Source: a virus. From it: a stretch of DNA of 64,000 nucleotides. Location: IMG/VR virus record IMGVR_UViG_3300036832_000974, positions 1-64,000 of that record, one strand, 5' to 3'. The position numbers were made by a program, and so were the translations under genes. Under the pieces are notes generated by a model. The model was given only the letters and a program-made list of their open reading frames with translations, was not told the DNA's origin and did not search any database. Shown here in pieces: positions 42,976 to 51,292 of this stretch (the stretch's first letter is position 1; every line of letters begins with the position of its first letter).

Positions 42976-45900
42976 TTATGCAAACCCCAGATTAGCTGCA
43001 CTGTTACGCCGGTCGGCCGCATCCTGCGACATGCGGTCAATCCGCGAGCTATGCCGGGTCGACGAGCGCCGCTGAGCTGGAGACGGATGCTCAATCTCGA
43101 TCTTGGTCTTGATCGGCTTCGACAGCTCATCGCGTGCCGCACGCACCTGAGTGTGAAGATTGGATTCGCCGATGTCACCGCTGACACCAGTGGTAGCGCT
43201 GCCAGCAGCGCCAACGATATGGCCGGGACTCTTGGTCCAGTCGATCGCCGTCTGAGTGGCTGGCGCACTAGGACGTGCCTGCCCTTCGCCGGGCGGATGG
43301 CGGAAAGTGTATCGGTCGATGCGCTCTTGCCGACGCCATGGCCCCTGATTGCCGCCGAGCATCGTGAACTTGCCGGTCTTCGGATCGACGCTCTCGGCAA
43401 TAGCAACATGCGATCCTGGTTGACCAACTTGCGCGCCGCCGCCAAAGCGGCTGCTCTTGCGCACGACGATGTCGCCAGCATGCGGTGCGCCGCCGCCTGT
43501 TCCATACCTGAGCCAGTTGGAAGCCACCGCCGCGCCTTCCACAGGCACGCCGCCGGACCGCTTCACGGCCGCGGCAACGAAGTCGCCGCACCAGTTGTCG
43601 TCCATGCGGTAGCCCTTCGCCGCCAGCATGCGCTTGACCGCGCTCGGGCTACCCATGGTCGCCAATGCAGCAGCCTCTTTGAGAATATCGCTCGGAACAT
43701 TGCTGGCCGTCGCCTGCGCTGGATCCCATGGCTTGTAGCCACCAGCGCCTACGGCGCCGGTAGCGCCCGTGGTCGTGTCGCCAGCCCGCATCCGCTGCGC
43801 CCATTTGGCAGCGCCTGCCCCCATGTCGCTGTACCACTCGCCACCGATGTTCGCGAGCCGCGCTCCCGCTGCGCCGACCTGCTTGGCGTAAGGGTGCTCA
43901 TAATGCCCCGGCTGCCACATGCCTTGATCAGTGCGGTAGTCGATCAAATTGCTGCCGCCTCTGACAGCCTCGTACGCCGCCAGCGCCGCGGTCCGCTCAG
44001 CACCGCCGAGCGGCGTCGTCTGACCGCGATTCACCGGCCCGAAAAAACCACCATAGAGAATCTTCGATGCCGACTGTCCGGTCATGGCGGCGCGGTTCGC
44101 TGCGGCTTCGAGCGGCCCCTGCGCATGACCACGCAACTCGGTGTTGGTCGCCCGCAGCATCGCTTCCTTCAGCTGCGGATTAGCATCCAGCTCCTTAAAG
44201 AATTTGGCGCGCGCCGTTGCCAGATTGGTGCTGCCGCCGGGTCCAGCACCGCCAGCACTGGTTTGCCCCGCACCGGTGCCGCCGGGACCTCCAATGTAGC
44301 CTTCCGGCAACGTCCCACCACCCGCCTTGAGATCCTCGGTCAAGAGCCCGAGCGGCTTCTTGAAGTCAGCAGTCTCAGAGCCCTTGAGCCATTCTGGCGA
44401 TGAGCGGTCCTCGCCAGAGCCGCCCGCGCCAGTGCCACCATCGCCACTACCGCCCGCACCGGTACCACCACCACCGCCACCGCCGCCACCGCCGCCACCA
44501 CGACCACCACCGCCGCCGCTGCCCGGTCCCCAACCGCCGCCACCGCCAGCGCCAGGAAGCCCGCCCATCACGGCGGTCGGATCGATCCCCGGCCGGTAGC
44601 CGCGGTTGCGCGAAAGCGCGCGCCACAGCCCCGCCATCGCCGGATCGGGCTTATCGATGTACTGCGTCGAGCCGCCCGGCCCTGGCGCTGCACCTTCGCC
44701 TGCGCCCATCGCCTGACCAAGCGGCACCACGGCCTCGGGCCCGGCCTCGCCGATCATCGCCAGCGTCGGCGAGGTGACGACACCGCCAGATGCATACGGC
44801 TTAATCCGGCTGGTCCATGGCACACTGGTCGCTGGCTTGTTGCCACCACCACCCTGGCCGTAAACGTCATTGAGGTATTTGTTGATGGCCGATCCGGCCC
44901 GGTTTGTGCCGATATTGTTGGGGTCGCCGGTCTTCTTGCTGGGGTCGTATCCAATCAAGGTGTTGAGGTATTCAATTCCCTTGTTGATGCCTTTGACCGC
45001 TGCATCGATCGACTCGAACTCACCGGCAAGCGTATGAATCAATTCGCTACCACCAAGCAGGTGGAGAAGCTTGCCAAACTCCTCATAGAGCGTTTTGACA
45101 CTGGTCCCTAAGTGGTCAAGCGCCTCTGACGCTTGCGCCTTAAACAGCGCGCTGTCATCGACCGCCTTGTTGAGCCGCTTTTGCTCCTCGATATTCGCAA
45201 CAAGCTGGCTCCGTATCCGTGGGTACAGATGCAGCCACTCGCGCAGCTCCGGCAGCTCACCGAACATCTGGCGCCGCGCTTCTTCCGATTTTGGCGCGCG
45301 CTCAAGCAAAGTGTCGGAGAACTGAACAATGTCGCTTCTGCCTTGCTGCCAGCTGCGCAAGGCGTCCTCGATCGGAAGCGCCGACTTCATCCGATAGGCT
45401 TGATCGATGATGTTGGCGAACAGCCCACCGCCTCGACCGGGATCGCCGCTGATCTGAGCCAGCGTCTGAACCAGCGCGGCTGATTGCTCGTCGGCGTCCT
45501 TGGCGGCGATCCCAGCTTCTCTGAACGCCTTGGACAGATTGCCGTGCACCTCCAGCGCACCGCTGCCCAGGTTCTTCAATGAGCCACCAAGCCGGTTGAG
45601 ATATTCCGGCATGTCATCGAGATCGATCCCGCCAGCACTGCGCGCAACGTTGACGACCTTCATGACATCGCCAAACGTCGAGCGCGTGACGGTGGAAAAG
45701 CGCTCCATCGTCGGGAACAGCTTTTCCAGCTGCTCGTTGGTCATCGCGGTGTGGCTGCGCAGGTCGACGAAGTCTTTGGTTAGCTGCTCGACCGGCTTGC
45801 CGACCGTTGGTGCCAGCTTCTCAAAACTTTCGACCAGATGATCGGCTTCGTGGGCGGTCAGCTTGCTGGTTGCTTCCAGCGCTTTCAGTCCCTTCTCAGC

Positions 45901-46137
45901 TTCGGCAAACGCCTTGTAGGCTTCCTTGCCGAACTCAACGACTTTATCGCTTGCCTTCCCAAGACTGGGAATGAGGGTGGACCCGATACCAGCCGCGAGG
46001 CCGGTCATTGCCGCTTGGGTCAGACCGAAGCCCTTGGTCATGGCATCGGAGGCGGCCTTGGCATTCTTCGCTGCGCTCTCGAACCCCTGCTTGGTTTTAT
46101 CAGTTACGCCTATATTCAGGTTGACGTCGTCGGTCAT
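42976..46137 (-). CDS. Tape measure protein with peptidoglycan hydrolase domain
   Basis: 1053 residues. Residues 1-400 are helical (QAAMTGLAAGIGSTLIPSLG, EKGLKALEATSKL), then the typical ASGGVVTSPTLAMIGEAGPE motif (about 448-467). A Gly-rich stretch (about 528-575) separates this from a second half with an unknown segment (LKEAMLRATNTELRGHAQGP, GPLEAAANRAAMTGQSA) and an NlpC/P60-like domain (NWCGDFVAAAVKRSGGVPVE with the Cys, then GSHVAIAESV with the His, residues 815-945). The tape measure sets tail length; its hydrolase opens the cell wall as DNA enters. The start overlaps the chaperone stop (ATGA). Confidence 0.93.
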   Translation of the reverse strand: MTDDVNLNIGVTDKTKQGFESAAKNAKAASDAMTKGFGLTQAAMTGLAAGIGSTLIPSLGKASDKVVEFGKEAYKAFAEAEKGLKALEATSKLTAHEADHLVESFEKLAPTVGKPVEQLTKDFVDLRSHTAMTNEQLEKLFPTMERFSTVTRSTFGDVMKVVNVARSAGGIDLDDMPEYLNRLGGSLKNLGSGALEVHGNLSKAFREAGIAAKDADEQSAALVQTLAQISGDPGRGGGLFANIIDQAYRMKSALPIEDALRSWQQGRSDIVQFSDTLLERAPKSEEARRQMFGELPELREWLHLYPRIRSQLVANIEEQKRLNKAVDDSALFKAQASEALDHLGTSVKTLYEEFGKLLHLLGGSELIHTLAGEFESIDAAVKGINKGIEYLNTLIGYDPSKKTGDPNNIGTNRAGSAINKYLNDVYGQGGGGNKPATSVPWTSRIKPYASGGVVTSPTLAMIGEAGPEAVVPLGQAMGAGEGAAPGPGGSTQYIDKPDPAMAGLWRALSRNRGYRPGIDPTAVMGGLPGAGGGGGWGPGSGGGGGRGGGGGGGGGGGGTGAGGSGDGGTGAGGSGEDRSSPEWLKGSETADFKKPLGLLTEDLKAGGGTLPEGYIGGPGGTGAGQTSAGGAGPGGSTNLATARAKFFKELDANPQLKEAMLRATNTELRGHAQGPLEAAANRAAMTGQSASKILYGGFFGPVNRGQTTPLGGAERTAALAAYEAVRGGSNLIDYRTDQGMWQPGHYEHPYAKQVGAAGARLANIGGEWYSDMGAGAAKWAQRMRAGDTTTGATGAVGAGGYKPWDPAQATASNVPSDILKEAAALATMGSPSAVKRMLAAKGYRMDDNWCGDFVAAAVKRSGGVPVEGAAVASNWLRYGTGGGAPHAGDIVVRKSSRFGGGAQVGQPGSHVAIAESVDPKTGKFTMLGGNQGPWRRQERIDRYTFRHPPGEGQARPSAPATQTAIDWTKSPGHIVGAAGSATTGVSGDIGESNLHTQVRAARDELSKPIKTKIEIEHPSPAQRRSSTRHSSRIDRMSQDAADRRNSAANLGFA

Positions 46138-46604
46138 GACACCCGCCTAGCAGCTGGGTCTGGCATATCGAGCGCCATACCTGGACCGCCCTCCGGCGGC
46201 GGCCGTATCGGCAGCACTGTCGTCTCAGCTGGGAAGCGCGGGTCGTTCTGATCGACAGCCCGGGCGCCCGGCTCCTCCGGCGGTACTGCATCGGCTGGCG
46301 TCGCCATCGGCCGCACCCCGTTGGTGAGGTCGTCTTTGAGCGCCTGCGGCACCACGTTGTAGAGCGCCAGCATGACGCGGTCGGCATCGGGATAGGAGAT
46401 CTGGCGCAGCACCATCTCGGGAATGCCGGACAGCTCGGCAAGCAGTGCCAGCGATGACGGAAACTGGCCGCTGCTCCACCGCACCATGGTCTCGATCGTG
46501 AGCGGCCTGATCTCGACGACCTCGATGGTTTGGTTGGCGTGCTTGATCGGTGTGGCCAGCTCCACCGCCCAGCCGCCGGTGCGCCGCATGATATCGAATG
46601 CCAT
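46134..46604 (-). CDS. Tail assembly chaperone (gpE-like)
   Basis: 156 residues, sitting between the tube and tape measure genes as tail chaperones do. TPIKHANQTIEVVEIRPLTI, ETMVRWSSGQFPSSLALLAE, LSGIPEMVLRQISYPDADRV fit the Mu gp41/P2 gpE-type pattern 'L..LTG...E.V..L...D...V'. The C-terminal 50 residues are Pro-rich. In many phages a frameshift makes a second, longer product; I could not find a convincing slippery site here. Confidence 0.75.
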   Translation of the reverse strand: MAFDIMRRTGGWAVELATPIKHANQTIEVVEIRPLTIETMVRWSSGQFPSSLALLAELSGIPEMVLRQISYPDADRVMLALYNVVPQALKDDLTNGVRPMATPADAVPPEEPGARAVDQNDPRFPAETTVLPIRPPPEGGPGMALDMPDPAARRVS

Positions 46605-46615
46605 TGGCTACACCG

Positions 46616-47206
46616 TTACGGGATCGTGCCCTGCAATATCCCCGCTGGCAGCACTGGCGCCGCGCTCGGCGTCGGGATGTTGAGAATGCGGTTAATGTCG
46701 GCGTTACGGTCGTAGGTGCCGACGATGAATCGATTCTCGAAGAACGACCAGTCATAGATCGGCGTCACACCAATCGAGAGCTGGTAGAGCGTGATTCCCT
46801 TGATGCCGTAATTCCAATGCTGGGCGGCGCCGAGATTCCAGTTCTGCGGATCGGCAAGACCGAGACGCCCTCTCATCTTCGCAGTAACGCGCGACGTCGC
46901 CGCAGTCATGCGATCACGCAGCAGGCCGTAGACCCAGAACACATTCTGCTCGGCGATCCACGACGCAATCAGTGTCGCCACCTGCGCATTCCATCCCATC
47001 AGCTGGAATGTCGCTTCCATCTTGGCAAACTGGGTATCCACCTCGATGCCGATCGGCGTGCCAGCAGCGCGATGATCGACATATTGCTCGTTCATCGCCG
47101 GAAGCTTGAACTCGGTCAGCTCCAAGTAAAGACCAGCATTGGTGTCGGTCGGCTCACGACCGCAAAACATGTTCGCCTTCTCAAGCGTGAGGATGGTGTC
47201 TGACAT
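46616..47206 (-). CDS. Tail tube protein, copy B
   Basis: 196 residues from ATG 47206. LTLEKANMFCGREPTDTNAG, LYLELTEFKLPAMNEQYVDH, GIEVDTQFAKMEATFQLMGW, EQNVFWVYGLLRDRMTAATS are shared with copy A just upstream and with P2 gpFII. It has a 35-residue C-terminal extension (NADINRILNIPTPSAAPVLP) not found in A. Two tube genes in a row suggest that one forms the tube and the other a cap, initiator or terminator. Confidence 0.87.
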   Translation of the reverse strand: MSDTILTLEKANMFCGREPTDTNAGLYLELTEFKLPAMNEQYVDHRAAGTPIGIEVDTQFAKMEATFQLMGWNAQVATLIASWIAEQNVFWVYGLLRDRMTAATSRVTAKMRGRLGLADPQNWNLGAAQHWNYGIKGITLYQLSIGVTPIYDWSFFENRFIVGTYDRNADINRILNIPTPSAAPVLPAGILQGTIP

Positions 47207-47286
47207 TGCCTTGCTCCTGATAGATTGCGAAATAGCTCGACGCACGGTCAGACGACCGTTTCATCGACGTTGGTGATGCGGGGTGG

Positions 47287-47793
47287 TTAAGCTGCGTCGC
47301 GCGCGACGATCAGTCGGTTCTCGAAGAAGTTCCAGTCAAAGACAACGGTTTCATCGACCGTCAGTCGGTAGGCGATGATGCCTTTGATCTCGTAAGTGAT
47401 GTGCTGCAGGGCACCGAGACTCCACGGCTCTGGCTCGACACTGCCAAGACGGCCGCGTAGCATCGCTTCGATGGTCTTTGGTTTCCTAGACATACGATCG
47501 CGCAGCAGGCCATAAATCCAGAACACGTTCTGCTCAACCTTCCACGCATCGATCAGGGTCGCCACCTCGACATTCCACCCGAGCAGCCGGAACTGAGTTT
47601 CCAGCTTGCCGAACACAACATCGACCTCGATCCCCATCGGCGCGCCGCCGGGCCGATGATCGACGTAGTTTTCCTTGAAGGCCGGCAGCTTAAAATCGGT
47701 AAGCTCAAGATAGAGACCGTGGCTTTCGCGGGTGGGCGCGGTCATGCCGCAGAACATGTTGGCCTTCTCAAGGGTGAGAAGCATGTCGGTCAT
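47287..47793 (-). CDS. Tail tube protein, copy A
   Basis: 168 residues. LTLEKANMFCGMTAPTRESH, LYLELTDFKLPAFKENYVDH, GIEVDVVFGKLETQFRLLGW, EQNVFWIYGLLRDRMSRKPK. This is the P2 FII-type major tail tube family. It is coupled to the Cys gene upstream (TAA/ATG overlap) and lies four genes from the sheath. Confidence 0.9.
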   Translation of the reverse strand: MTDMLLTLEKANMFCGMTAPTRESHGLYLELTDFKLPAFKENYVDHRPGGAPMGIEVDVVFGKLETQFRLLGWNVEVATLIDAWKVEQNVFWIYGLLRDRMSRKPKTIEAMLRGRLGSVEPEPWSLGALQHITYEIKGIIAYRLTVDETVVFDWNFFENRLIVARDAA

Positions 47794-48002
47794 TTAGGCA
47801 CCCCGACGATGAGCGTGTGAAGGCGCTGGCTCGGCATGGTGGTCTGCTTCGGCAGTGGACCGTAGCAGTCAGAGCAGCGCCGCTTGATGCGGGTTTTGTC
47901 GTTCTGCTCGCAACCGCGTCCGGTCATGCGACAGCCATACAGCTGGTAATCGTCGGCCGCGCCACTCGGGCCGTACACGACGATCGTCCGCATCTCGGTC
48001 AT
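47790..48002 (-). CDS. Small Cys-rich protein in the tail operon
   Basis: 70 residues from ATG 48002 (TGATG overlap). MRTIVVYGPSGAADDYQLYG is followed by CRMTGRGCEQNDKTRIKRRC and SDCYGPLP, four cysteines compatible with a zinc knuckle. Between sheath-proximal and tube genes; role unknown, perhaps a tail assembly factor. Confidence 0.6.
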   Translation of the reverse strand: MTEMRTIVVYGPSGAADDYQLYGCRMTGRGCEQNDKTRIKRRCSDCYGPLPKQTTMPSQRLHTLIVGVPK

Positions 48003-48337
48003 CAATCCGGATCCTTGCAGTACAACGAGTTTACGCCCGCGCGATCGGCCAGCTCGCGGACGTCGTAGCCATAGAGCGGGTCACCATCGGGATCGTCGAC
48101 CACCGCGCGCGCATAAGCTTGAAGTGCAGCCAGGGCGTACCTGTCTTTGAGCATGATCACGAAAAACTCGCCGGGCGTTTTCGGCACGCCCCATTCCAGC
48201 ATGCCGTGGCGCTCCAACGTCGCAAACGCATAGTCAACATCGGCACGTGCGCCAGGATCATCTGGCAGCTTGGCCATGCGGACGACCGCGTACTTGCCGC
48301 GGCCGTCCTTGGTGATGTTGCGGATGAGGCGGGTCAT
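48002..48337 (-). CDS. Unknown protein next to the sheath
   Basis: 111 residues, start overlapping the sheath stop (ATGA). IRNITKDGRGKYAVVRMAKL, DVDYAFATLERHGMLEWGVP, PGEFFVIMLKDRYALAALQA, YARAVVDDPD. Its position between sheath and tubes recalls small tail assembly genes of other myoviruses. No family recognised. Confidence 0.65.
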   Translation of the reverse strand: MTRLIRNITKDGRGKYAVVRMAKLPDDPGARADVDYAFATLERHGMLEWGVPKTPGEFFVIMLKDRYALAALQAYARAVVDDPDGDPLYGYDVRELADRAGVNSLYCKDPD

Positions 48338-50244
48338 CCGACGAAGGTGAGCTGCTCTGCGAGCTGAGCCACCATCGCATCGATGGCTGGCTTGTAGCGC
48401 GCGCTCATGGTGGTGATGCGCTTCAAGACCGGAGGCTCTTCGGCCGCGAAGCTGACAGTGAGATGGCCCAGCCGGATCTCTTCGGCGCTGTTGAGGTTGC
48501 CTTGGAAGCTGACCTTGTAGCCGAGGATCTGCTGCTGCGCCGTGAGCTGGCCAAGGAAGTTGGCGATCGTCTCTTCGATGTTCGCCACGGTTTGACGATC
48601 GATGTTGGTTCGGCCAAGATAGGTGCGCAACGCCGGCATTAAACTCAAGTGAATATAGTCGCGCCCTCTTTTCACATTATACATTCTCCAGAGTTCATCA
48701 TCTCCCATATTATCAGTGGCAATGAGGATAAACCCACCAGAACTAATTGCCGTTTCCACACCCACCAATCCGCGCACCATGACACCGAGGTTTGCTGCCA
48801 GCAGCAGCTGGCCTTCGGTAGCGCCGTCGGTGAGCGAGAACGCGATGCTGCGCGCCGGCCCGACGATGCCCTGCACCGCGCGGTTGGCAAACGAGTGGAA
48901 CGGAAAGCCGGTGCGGAAGTCCTCCGCGACCATGCAGCCCGCCGCACGCGGCGCCAGCGGCATCACCATGATGTTGCCGCTTGCGGGATCAATCACCTTG
49001 CAGCCACCGGACAGACCGATCAGCCGCTGGCTGTTCAACGTGTCGCGCCAGTTCTCATCAGCAATGGTCGAGGTGCCAGAGCTTTCCACGATCGCATGCG
49101 CAATCAGGGTGTCGAGCACGCCGGTCAGCTCGGCACAAACCGGATTGGCACCAAGCGCCATGGTGGCGGTGAGTGTGCAGTCGGCTGCCACCTGCGCATC
49201 GACGCCACCGGTGAGATGCGGTGGCCACGACGCGCCGGTCACGGTCGATCCGATGGTGAAGCTGTTGCCAGCCACGCCGGGCATCTGTGCAGTGATATTG
49301 AGCGCGAATAGCGTACCCAGCACCTTCTCATAGCTGCACAGCCCAATGTTGGGATCGGCCTGCGCGGTGGTGCCTTCCAGATACGCCACAAGGTTATCGA
49401 GCGTGTCTGACAGGTTGGCGCCAAGCTTGACCTGATGCGCCGCGGGCGTCCCGGTCGCGGCAATGAAGGTGACGTCCTGCGAGTTGAGGGTAATCTTGGA
49501 TCCGACCCCGGGCATGCCCTGGAACAGGATCTGGCCGGTAGCCGCCTGTGCTTCCTGCGCTTCGCCGTCGTGCGCTGGCAGCGTCGCGGTCGGTGCCACC
49601 GTGAACCACGCACCCCAGCTGTCGATGAAGATATCGCGATCGTGGATCTCGCCATTAGCGTCGGCAACCGCGTGCGCCTGCGGCAGCACCACGTTGGCAC
49701 CGTTGGTCTCGCCGCCGCCGAGCCCGAACGTCACCGTGTAAGTCTGGCCAGGGATGTAGCCAACACCGACAATATCGGTCAGCAGGGTATCGAGTGAGTT
49801 CGCCATCTGCCCGGTGTAGCCGGGCGCGATGATAATCCGCGGCGTGCAGTACAGCGTGTTAGGCGCCTTCAAGAACGCATGCACCCCGGTGCCCTGCACG
49901 CTGTTGCCCATGATCCGCGCGATGGTCTGCTGCAGTTTGAGGTTAGCGTCGCTCTGGCTGCCGTAGTCGGTGCGCACGATCACCAGCTGAGCCGCGATCT
50001 CAAAGTCCGCCAGCTGGTCATTGATTGCATCAATAGCATCTGGGATGTAACCGTCTGTGCCGAGCTTCTTGAGGGTAGGTAGGTCGTTCGAGAAGACGAG
50101 GACAGGCGTGTCGAGCGGAAAGATGGTCGGATCAGCCTGCGCGGCCGGGCCGATGATTCCCACCACGTCCATGTTGGCGCCGAGGATCGGCTGGGGTTGA
50201 TCGTCAACTTGTATAAACTGCAGGCCAAACGTGGGGTTCGCCAT
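48334..50244 (-). CDS. Contractile tail sheath protein with insertion domain
   Basis: 636 residues behind GGAGATGTAA. The N-terminal domain (VDDQPQPILGANMDVVGIIG) and the C-terminal domain (WRMYNVKRGRDYIHLSLMPA, LRTYLGRTNIDRQTVANIEE, TIANFLGQLTAQQQILGYKV) identify a myovirus sheath. In the middle, about residues 230-340, an inserted beta domain is seen (GMPGVGSKITLNSQDVTFIA, APGVAGNSFTIGS-like, LTGGVDAQVAAD) that resembles the Ig-like modules found in several phage proteins. The sheath contracts and drives the tube through the envelope; the insertion is probably displayed on the tail surface. Confidence 0.95.
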   Translation of the reverse strand: MANPTFGLQFIQVDDQPQPILGANMDVVGIIGPAAQADPTIFPLDTPVLVFSNDLPTLKKLGTDGYIPDAIDAINDQLADFEIAAQLVIVRTDYGSQSDANLKLQQTIARIMGNSVQGTGVHAFLKAPNTLYCTPRIIIAPGYTGQMANSLDTLLTDIVGVGYIPGQTYTVTFGLGGGETNGANVVLPQAHAVADANGEIHDRDIFIDSWGAWFTVAPTATLPAHDGEAQEAQAATGQILFQGMPGVGSKITLNSQDVTFIAATGTPAAHQVKLGANLSDTLDNLVAYLEGTTAQADPNIGLCSYEKVLGTLFALNITAQMPGVAGNSFTIGSTVTGASWPPHLTGGVDAQVAADCTLTATMALGANPVCAELTGVLDTLIAHAIVESSGTSTIADENWRDTLNSQRLIGLSGGCKVIDPASGNIMVMPLAPRAAGCMVAEDFRTGFPFHSFANRAVQGIVGPARSIAFSLTDGATEGQLLLAANLGVMVRGLVGVETAISSGGFILIATDNMGDDELWRMYNVKRGRDYIHLSLMPALRTYLGRTNIDRQTVANIEETIANFLGQLTAQQQILGYKVSFQGNLNSAEEIRLGHLTVSFAAEEPPVLKRITTMSARYKPAIDAMVAQLAEQLTFVG

Positions 50245-50268
50245 TTACATCTCCATGAGTTTGATAGG

Positions 50269-50382
50269 TTAACCGGTCGACCTCACCGTCACAGTGACGA
50301 GCTGCACGTAGTCAGGCCGTCTCGGCCGCCGGTACGACCGCTTCGAAGCCGGACAAGCACGGGCCTCGGAGTTAGAATTCAA
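50269..50382 (-). CDS. Possible 37-residue basic peptide
   Basis: TTG 50382 follows GGGG; the frame gives LNSNSEARACPASKRSYRRP and RRPDYVQLVTVTVRSTG. The second half looks protein-like (PDYVQLVTVTVRS), and otherwise this would be a 127-base gap in a tightly packed operon. The evidence is weak. Confidence 0.3.
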   Translation of the reverse strand: MNSNSEARACPASKRSYRRPRRPDYVQLVTVTVRSTG

Positions 50383-50608
50383 TCCCCGACGGTATGAGGA
50401 TTTCGAGCTGGGTTTTGTCGTTAACGGTTTGATCGCCGCCGTAAACCGCGATCTCCAACACAGGTCGTCGGTTCGTGGTGGTCGGCGGGTCGGTGTAGAG
50501 CTGGATCAACCGCACATACTGCGTGCCCGCTTGGTCGGGCTGGATCGGCGAAATCTCGATGCTCTGCACGCCGTCGATGCGCAGATTGCTGCGGTCGAAT
50601 GTGAACAT
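50372..50608 (-). CDS. Small beta-rich protein, unknown function
   Basis: 78 residues behind AAGGGGAAAGC. FTFDRSNLRIDGVQSIEISP, QYVRLIQLYTDPPTTTNRRP, VLEIAVYGGDQTV, TQLEILIPSGIEF. A beta-sandwich-like pattern; likely a small virion component near the sheath and fibres. Confidence 0.6.
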   Translation of the reverse strand: MFTFDRSNLRIDGVQSIEISPIQPDQAGTQYVRLIQLYTDPPTTTNRRPVLEIAVYGGDQTVNDKTQLEILIPSGIEF

Positions 50609-50617
50609 GCTTTCCCC

Positions 50618-51292
50618 TTACAGATGGAAGGCTGCGATATTGGCCCGACCAAGCTTGATCGCGCTCAGAACTGGCGTGAAGGTGACGGCGCTTGCCACGG
50701 CATTGACCCGGCTCCCCGCCGTGAACGGCAGAACATTCGTCGATGTGCCGGTGACGAAGCCGTCGTCTTCCCATGCCGGATCGCAAGTCGGCGTCGTCAC
50801 GTTTGACGGCCCTGCCCAGAACGCAAAGAACAGCCGTCCCGGACCGCTCGGCGTGCCCGACGTGATCGTCGGTGCGACCGTGCCCGAGTTGGCGGCCGTG
50901 GCATAAGCCGCCGCGTCGTAGGGCGATGGCGCAGCACCCGCGGCCCACATGCCGCCAGCGCTCATGATGGACGTAGAGCCAGAGCGCGCCGTGGCGGTGA
51001 TTGTCCCACCCACCAGAAGATTGGTGATCCGCGACCAGAAGATGCTACAGCCGCCCGCGCTGTTGTCCGTCCATCCGGTGTTATTCCAGGTATTGCCGGA
51101 TGTATCTGATACGACACCCATCGCCGAGGTGGCGCTCTGGTCAGCGACGCCGATCGCAACCAGTGCTCCTACCGGAATGATGAGGCCGGAGAACACCACG
51201 GAGCCAGTGCTGTGACGCGCCGAGAGCGCGGTGCGAGGTCCCCATGCCTGCGCGCCGCCGATGAAGCCGCGCGCCGCGGGTAGGATGATCAC
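50618..51292 (-). CDS. Beta-rich virion-associated protein
   Basis: 224 residues from GTG 51292, overlapping the previous stop (GTGA). ARHSTGSVVFSGLIIPVGAL, VAIGVADQSATSAMGVVSDT, SGNTWNNTGWTDNSAGGCSI, FWSRITNLLVGGTITATAR. This jelly-roll-like pattern is similar in style to the first 200 residues of the repeat protein at 24578-27478. Such domains often bind carbohydrate or decorate fibres. Confidence 0.6.
   Translation of the reverse strand: MIILPAARGFIGGAQAWGPRTALSARHSTGSVVFSGLIIPVGALVAIGVADQSATSAMGVVSDTSGNTWNNTGWTDNSAGGCSIFWSRITNLLVGGTITATARSGSTSIMSAGGMWAAGAAPSPYDAAAYATAANSGTVAPTITSGTPSGPGRLFFAFWAGPSNVTTPTCDPAWEDDGFVTGTSTNVLPFTAGSRVNAVASAVTFTPVLSAIKLGRANIAAFHL

Noticed and set aside
44455-44535. 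Short repeated CCACCGCCGCC-like units that look like an array
   Set aside because: They encode the Gly-rich hinge of the tape measure; units are 3-9 bases with no spacers, so not a CRISPR array.
46100-46604. Programmed frameshift extending the tail chaperone
   Set aside because: The alternative frame 46100-46441 is Arg/Ser-rich without domain character, and no convincing slippery heptamer was seen.
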